DNA from: XBB1006 sp051877515
GTDB taxonomy: Bacteria > Bacillota > Clostridia > Lachnospirales > Lachnospiraceae
Length of the DNA: 11,223 nucleotides
Direction of reading: 5' to 3'
NCBI GenBank assembly: GCA_051877515.1
Contig: JBJEIY010000020.1
Coordinates: 1 to 11,223 of the forward strand
In this document: piece after piece, positions 7,072 to 11,223 of the stretch
Numbering within the stretch: position 1 is the stretch's first letter
How the letters are laid out: the number at the start of each line of letters is the position of its first letter
Program-made: the position numbers and the translations under genes
The notes under the pieces: model-generated
The model's database searches: none
Told to the model about the DNA's origin: nothing
What the model saw: only the letters and a program-made list of their open reading frames with translations

Positions 7072-8706
7072 TTATCCCAACCGTTCTCTGGAAACCCGGA
7101 AACCATCTCGTCCGGATTTTTTCACAGCGTACAGTATCTTATCCGCTGCATGCAGATAATCCTGGAAGCTCTCGTTCTCACTTGGCAATCCATAGAAGAT
7201 ACCCTGACTTAAAGTTATCCGGTCTTTGATGGGCGAGTATTCATGGGTAATATTCATCCTGTCTACTAGGTCTTTTAATTCCTTTGCAAATTGTGACACT
7301 TCTTCATAGGTATGATCCACATAGAGTATCACAAACTCATCCCCACCATACCGGCCGGTATAGACTCCGGGATGTTTTTCCAAAGAGTGGATCGCTGCCG
7401 CAATATTGACCAGAACATCATCACCTTTCTGATGACCATAATTATCGTTATATTGCTTAAAATAATCCACATCCAGGATTTCCGTGGCTAATGGTTGATG
7501 ATTATGTAAACATGCAGAAAAACTGCTCTCCGAAAACTCCGAGATCTTGTAACGGTTACGTAATCCGGTAAGCGCATCTAATTCAGACTTCATCTTCAAC
7601 GACTCTGCTTCCGATTTCAAAGCTTCCCTGGTGCGTTTCTCTGTCTCCAGACTCATTCTGATGGACAGACTCTCCCGGTAACTGTTTTCCAGTTCCGCAT
7701 CCATTTCTTTGGATAACTCAAAATATAATTTTGTCTCGGCAAGATATTTATCCTGCTGATTTCTTGATTTATAATAATCTGCTTTTAACTGTACCAGTCT
7801 ACGCTTTAAGAAAACACTGTCCGTCACGCCAACCGCATTTTCCACAAGCTCAACCGTATGGGTAAACTCCTTATCATGCCCTATGCCCTGCAAGAAGGCC
7901 GCATAAGTCATCAGATCATCAAAAGCATATATAAGATCCTCACAAGACTCCTCACACCGGTCAATTTCCCGGATACTCTTGTCCAACTCTTCCTGCTTGC
8001 CCATAGCATACAGGATTTTTGCCCACAGCATCTGAATCGTAAGGCTCAATGCTTCATCCGGTGCCTTGGAATTCAATTCTTTTGTTATCCTGATATTCTC
8101 AACGGCACTCTCAATATTCCCCAACAAAAATTCAACATTTGCTTTATTATAATACATGGCTGCAATGGTTGAATAAGGAAACGTGGGTTCATAATCTCCC
8201 TGCTCTTTTTTTATTCTTTCTACGCAGTCAATACTTCTTTGGAAATACAGTTTTGCATTCTCCAGATCATGATACCACAGGTACAAAATACCAATATTAC
8301 AGTCAATGCTTGCCCGGGATGAAACAATATCATACTCTTCGCACAAAGAAAGACCCTTCAGGTAATAATCTAAAGCCATGGGCGCATTTCCCTGATTGTT
8401 ACAAATAATACCCATAGCGCAATAGCTTCTTGCAACAAGGTTCCATTGCCCGGATTCTTTTAATGGCTGGATTCCCTGTTCAAAAATGATAAATGCCTTG
8501 GTGATCTCATCTAATTCATAAAGTGCATATGCCTTAGAAAAGAGAGCATAACCCAGCAGATCATTCCGATTCTGCTCTTTTGCATATTCTATAAGCTCAG
8601 TCGCGGTTTTGATCACAAACTGACGATCTGTTTTTTTATGCTCTTCGATCTTCTCAATCAGTATTCGGACGGATGATTCCATAGATTCAAAATCTAATAT
8701 TTCCAT
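7072..8706 (-). CDS. TPR-GGDEF diguanylate cyclase (second of a tandem pair)
   Basis: With the start chosen here the protein has 544 residues: a cytoplasmic helical TPR-like region (about 1-320), a charged coiled-coil linker (about 325-372), and a GGDEF domain (about 375-540). GGDEF is intact at 454-458, preceded by DALTGLRNR, LDVDYFKQYNDNYGHQKGD and GRY, and the end ILYAVKKSGRDGF is typical of active domains. It should condense two GTP into c-di-GMP. The RxxD product-inhibition site is replaced by HPGV (445-448). There is no membrane segment or EAL/PilZ domain. The start follows the ribosome site: an upstream in-frame ATG (8713-8715) lies 1 nt from AAGGAGG and is too close, while the ATG at 8704-8706 is 10 nt away. 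The latter also gives exactly the length and register of the neighbouring paralogue. It lies 33 bp downstream of that paralogue. The input ligand of the TPR region is unknown. Confidence 0.92.
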   Translation of the reverse strand: MEILDFESMESSVRILIEKIEEHKKTDRQFVIKTATELIEYAKEQNRNDLLGYALFSKAYALYELDEITKAFIIFEQGIQPLKESGQWNLVARSYCAMGIICNNQGNAPMALDYYLKGLSLCEEYDIVSSRASIDCNIGILYLWYHDLENAKLYFQRSIDCVERIKKEQGDYEPTFPYSTIAAMYYNKANVEFLLGNIESAVENIRITKELNSKAPDEALSLTIQMLWAKILYAMGKQEELDKSIREIDRCEESCEDLIYAFDDLMTYAAFLQGIGHDKEFTHTVELVENAVGVTDSVFLKRRLVQLKADYYKSRNQQDKYLAETKLYFELSKEMDAELENSYRESLSIRMSLETEKRTREALKSEAESLKMKSELDALTGLRNRYKISEFSESSFSACLHNHQPLATEILDVDYFKQYNDNYGHQKGDDVLVNIAAAIHSLEKHPGVYTGRYGGDEFVILYVDHTYEEVSQFAKELKDLVDRMNITHEYSPIKDRITLSQGIFYGLPSENESFQDYLHAADKILYAVKKSGRDGFRVSRERLG

Positions 8707-8716
8707 TTCTCTCATT

Positions 8717-8723
8717 CCTCCTT
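8717..8723 (-). promoter_or_regulatory. Shine-Dalgarno site deciding the start of the second cyclase
   Basis: AAGGAGG sits 1 nt before an ATG (8713-8715) and 10 nt before a second in-frame ATG (8704-8706). The first spacing is too tight for normal initiation, so the second ATG is preferred. The paralogue alignment (MEILDFES against MSVLDLQS) agrees. Confidence 0.75.
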
Positions 8724-8739
8724 AAACAAATTATAATAG

Positions 8740-10374
8740 TTAATTAGGCATGGTCTCCGAAATATTATAGTCATTCCGTCCTGCTTTTTTCACATCATAC
8801 AAAGCCTGATCTGCTGCATGGAGAAAATCCCAAAACCCACTCTGCTCATTTGGTACACCAAGGTACACTCCTTGGCTGAGTGTTACCCGATCATGAATCA
8901 ATGAATATTCATGATCCAGTTTCATTTTTTCAACTGTATTCTTTAATTCCTGAACAAACTCTCTTACCTCGTCATAGGTACGATCAATATAAAGAATAAT
9001 GAATTCATCTCCGCCGTACCGACCGGTATACACCCCACGGTGTCGTTCCAAAGACCGAAGGGCGGAAGCTACCTTCATCAGAATGATATCTCCCTTCTGA
9101 TGTCCGTAATTATCATTATATTGTTTGAAATAATCAATATCCAGAATCTCTGCTGCCAGAGGCTTCTGTCTTTTCAGACATTCTGCATATCTTTTTTCTG
9201 AGATCTCCATAATCTTATTCCGATTACGAAGTCCTGTCAGCGCATCATACTCTGATCTGATCTTGAAGCTTACGGCTTCTTTCTTCAGTTTCTCCCTGAT
9301 ACGTTTTTCATCCTCCAGCTTCATTCTGGCTGAAAAGCTCTCACGGTTGCTTTTTTCCAGTTCTTTGTCCAACTCCCGCGACAGCTCATAGTACACACCT
9401 GTCTCCTTCAGATACTCCTGCTGTCTCTGATTCTTGCTGTAGAAATCCGCTTTCAGCTGAATCAGTTTACGGTTCAGATATGTACTGTTCGTTGTTTTGA
9501 CAGATTCTTCCATTCGCGAAACAACATGGAAGAACTCCTCATCTCTTTCTATTGACTTCAGAAACTCCGCATACTTAATGAAGTCGTCAAAGGAATCAAT
9601 AATGGACGATACCGGCAACCGGGCTTCATCCACTTCCTGTATGCACTTTTCTGCTTCTTCCGGCTTTCCCAGGGCATAAAACAGCTTGGCCTTCAGCATC
9701 TTGATCATCAAAGCCAAAGATGCTTCCCGTATCCTGCTCTCCAGCTTCTCTATCTTATTAAACACTTCAAGAGCCTTTGTTTCCTCCCTCATTTCCAATA
9801 ATACGTACGTCTTATTATAATACATGATAGCAACCGTATCATAGGAGAACATTGGCTCGTAATCTCCGGTCTGCTTTCTCACAGATTCCACTTTGTCAAT
9901 GCAGATCTGGAAATACTTGGCTGCACTCTTTAGATCATGGAAACCCTGATATAAAATACCGATATTACAACTGGTTATTACATAAACACTGATGATCTGA
10001 TGTGTCTCACAAAGTAACATGCCTTTCAGATAATAATCCATGGCCGCCGGAATATTTCCCTGGCAGCTACAGATAATTCCCATACAGCAGTAGGTTCTTG
10101 CAGCCAATTCCCACTGTTTACTTTCCAGTGTGGGTTGTATGGCCCTTTCAAAAACATAATACGCCCGGGATGTATCATTTAAAATATACAGACTATAGGC
10201 TTTGGAGAACAGAGCGTAAGCATATACATCCGTTAACTGCTTTTCTTTTGCATAGTCGATAAGACGATCTGCTTCCTCCATACTCTTTTTTGGATCTGCA
10301 GTTCGGTTTTGTTCAATCTTATCCACCAGCTCTCGGCTATACGGGTCTAATGACTGTAAATCCAATACGCTCAT
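8740..10374 (-). CDS. TPR-GGDEF diguanylate cyclase (first of a tandem pair)
   Basis: This 544-residue paralogue of the next gene downstream aligns end to end with no net gaps. A TPR-like helical region (about 1-320) is followed by a charged coiled coil (about 330-375) and a GGDEF domain (about 375-540). The active motif GGDEF is at 454-458, with DALTGLRNR, LDIDYFKQYNDNYGHQKGD and LYDVKKAGRND around it. By hand count the GGDEF domains share about 100 of 159 residues. The I-site position reads HRGV, so RxxD feedback inhibition is probably absent. The protein has no transmembrane segment and should produce c-di-GMP in the cytoplasm. The frame stays open upstream to 10455, but that extension overlaps the preceding gene and encodes an unrelated 27-residue leader. 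The ATG at 10372-10374, preceded by TGAGGAG, matches the paralogue start and is preferred. A candidate promoter lies immediately upstream. Confidence 0.92.
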   Translation of the reverse strand: MSVLDLQSLDPYSRELVDKIEQNRTADPKKSMEEADRLIDYAKEKQLTDVYAYALFSKAYSLYILNDTSRAYYVFERAIQPTLESKQWELAARTYCCMGIICSCQGNIPAAMDYYLKGMLLCETHQIISVYVITSCNIGILYQGFHDLKSAAKYFQICIDKVESVRKQTGDYEPMFSYDTVAIMYYNKTYVLLEMREETKALEVFNKIEKLESRIREASLALMIKMLKAKLFYALGKPEEAEKCIQEVDEARLPVSSIIDSFDDFIKYAEFLKSIERDEEFFHVVSRMEESVKTTNSTYLNRKLIQLKADFYSKNQRQQEYLKETGVYYELSRELDKELEKSNRESFSARMKLEDEKRIREKLKKEAVSFKIRSEYDALTGLRNRNKIMEISEKRYAECLKRQKPLAAEILDIDYFKQYNDNYGHQKGDIILMKVASALRSLERHRGVYTGRYGGDEFIILYIDRTYDEVREFVQELKNTVEKMKLDHEYSLIHDRVTLSQGVYLGVPNEQSGFWDFLHAADQALYDVKKAGRNDYNISETMPN

Positions 10375-10405
10375 ATATCTCCTCACTTTATACGTGTATA
10401 GGATA

Positions 10406-10434
10406 ATTATACCTTTCTTACTCCGAATAAGCAA
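10406..10434 (-). promoter_or_regulatory. Candidate sigma-A type promoter for the cyclase genes
   Basis: On the minus strand a perfect -10 hexamer TATAAT (10411-10406) lies 17 bp downstream of TTGCTT (10434-10429), a half-matching -35. The -35 is inside the 3' end of the SpoIIQ-like gene. Transcription would begin near 10399, giving a leader of about 25 nt before the cyclase start at 10374. This would let the cyclase genes be expressed independently of the upstream gene. The -35 match is weak, so this is a prediction only. Confidence 0.45.
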
Positions 10435-11179
10435 GATATGACAGAGGATTTTCATATTCTTTATCTCTTATCAGCTGTAAGAAAAGATGATTTCCCTCAT
10501 TTTCATAATATGTGGTTACTTTATCCACCTTTGCAAACACTTCTCCCCGTTTTACATGGTCACCCACCTGCAGATCACAATCCTTTAACTGCCCATAGGT
10601 AATCTCGTATTCCGGCCCGATGCGCATGGTTACCGTTAACCCGGTATCTTTTCTCTCCTCAACCTCGGTAACTTCTCCCGCAGCACATGCTTTTACCTCT
10701 GTATCCTTATCGGCTTCAATGGCAATTGCCGGACTGTAGCGGTACTCATCCATCGTGGAAAAATAAACCATGTGCTCCATATCATAATTGATGATCACGT
10801 TCCCGGTTACCGGCCAGTCCAACGTAGAACCTGCGTGAAAATTATACTGGGTGATACTGGCTTCTGTTGACTCTTCCGGTTCTGCCAGAGCATCCGCATC
10901 CTGCGTTGCAGACTGCAAAGCATCTTCTTCCCCTTCCGCACCAGGATCATTTTCACCAGCTGTATTCTTAGAAAGATCCTCAGATCCAGAATCCGTATGC
11001 TCAGTTTCCTGATCCATACTTTCATCCGCCAAAGCAAGGTCTCCCAATTTGTTTTCATCCGATTTCTCCTGCCTGGCAGACTCTCCGTTTTGATTCCGGA
11101 CCACCAAAACCGCAGTCAGGGTCAGCACCAGTGCCATAATCGCTATTCCTATATAAATCATATAATTATTTCTTTTCAT
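10418..11179 (-). CDS. Single-pass membrane protein with degenerate LytM/M23 domain (SpoIIQ-like)
   Basis: With the preferred start the protein has 253 residues: an N-terminal transmembrane helix (about 6-27), a long acidic, low-complexity linker (about 33-108, rich in E, D, S and A), and a LytM/M23-fold domain (about 118-248). The fold is indicated by AIAIEADKDTEVKACAAGEV, DLQVGDHVKRGEVFAKV and EGNHLFLQLIRD...NPLSYL. The metal-binding set is incomplete. The HxxxD block reads SPAIA and the HxH block reads HLF, so peptidase activity is unlikely. The same order, and the GNH...IR...NPL ending, recall SpoIIQ. SpoIIQ is the forespore membrane protein that binds SpoIIIAH across the engulfment space, and its B. 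subtilis form is also non-catalytic. That assignment is moderate, because other divergent M23 proteins share this layout. The ribosome site favours the ATG at 11177-11179 over one at 11183-11185. Anything upstream of position 11223 is not visible. Confidence 0.8.
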   Translation of the reverse strand: MKRNNYMIYIGIAIMALVLTLTAVLVVRNQNGESARQEKSDENKLGDLALADESMDQETEHTDSGSEDLSKNTAGENDPGAEGEEDALQSATQDADALAEPEESTEASITQYNFHAGSTLDWPVTGNVIINYDMEHMVYFSTMDEYRYSPAIAIEADKDTEVKACAAGEVTEVEERKDTGLTVTMRIGPEYEITYGQLKDCDLQVGDHVKRGEVFAKVDKVTTYYENEGNHLFLQLIRDKEYENPLSYLAYSE

Positions 11180-11186
11180 ATCCATA

Positions 11187-11192
11187 CTCCTT
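11187..11192 (-). promoter_or_regulatory. Shine-Dalgarno site deciding the start of the SpoIIQ-like gene
   Basis: AAGGAG lies 1 nt before one ATG (11183-11185) and 7 nt before the in-frame ATG at 11177-11179. The latter has normal spacing and gives the typical membrane-protein start MKRNN, so the annotated protein is two residues shorter than the longest open frame. Confidence 0.7.
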
Positions 11193-11223
11193 CCTTAGGT
11201 TCTACCTGTAGTATGGACATAAA

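Noticed and set aside
8730..8735. TATAAT on the minus strand in the gap between the two cyclase genes
   Set aside because: No acceptable -35 element occurs at 16-18 bp spacing, and the region is simply AT-rich; read-through from the upstream paralogue is enough.
10375..10455. 27-residue N-terminal extension of the first cyclase
   Set aside because: It overlaps the preceding gene, has no counterpart in the paralogue, and the downstream ATG has its own ribosome site.

Overview
The window looks like chromosomal DNA from an anaerobic, probably spore-forming member of the Clostridia, most likely a Lachnospiraceae-type bacterium. The reasons are strong GGAGG-type ribosome binding sites, moderate to low GC, a reverse-type rubrerythrin, an [FeFe]-hydrogenase-like sensor, a SpoIIQ-like LytM protein and a secreted C69 peptidase with InlB-type and FnIII domains. 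This assignment is inferred from protein families and not from a marker gene.

Layout: the left edge (1-259) carries the 3' end of a plus-strand rubrerythrin gene closed by a clear hairpin terminator (280-311). Everything else is on the minus strand and reads from right to left. In transcription order the genes are: a single-pass SpoIIQ-like degenerate LytM/M23 protein (11179-10418); two tandem paralogous cytoplasmic TPR-GGDEF diguanylate cyclases, both 544 aa (10374-8740 and 8706-7072); an AlgI-like MBOAT O-acyltransferase (7009-5609) with its DHHW/AlgX-like partner (5596-4466); a secreted C69 dipeptidase (4426-2357); and a soluble fusion of ferredoxin, H-cluster hydrogenase and chemoreceptor signalling domains (2281-347). 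Gaps between these minus-strand genes are 12 to 75 bp and none shows a convincing terminator, so one or a few overlapping transcripts are plausible. A candidate promoter lies just upstream of the first cyclase gene.

How the genes may work together: the MBOAT and DHHW proteins very probably form an export-side O-acetylation module for a cell-surface or secreted glycan. The two cyclases would make c-di-GMP in response to something bound by their TPR arrays. The hydrogenase-like chemoreceptor would report H2 or redox state to the Che pathway. Taken together this looks like an envelope, lifestyle and redox-signalling neighbourhood, but a shared function is inferred from proximity only. The most unusual items are the hydrogenase-chemoreceptor fusion with altered active-site motifs, and the tandem cyclases with lost inhibitory sites. 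I saw no mobile elements, CRISPR arrays, tRNAs or rRNAs, and no gene-free stretch longer than 300 bases.
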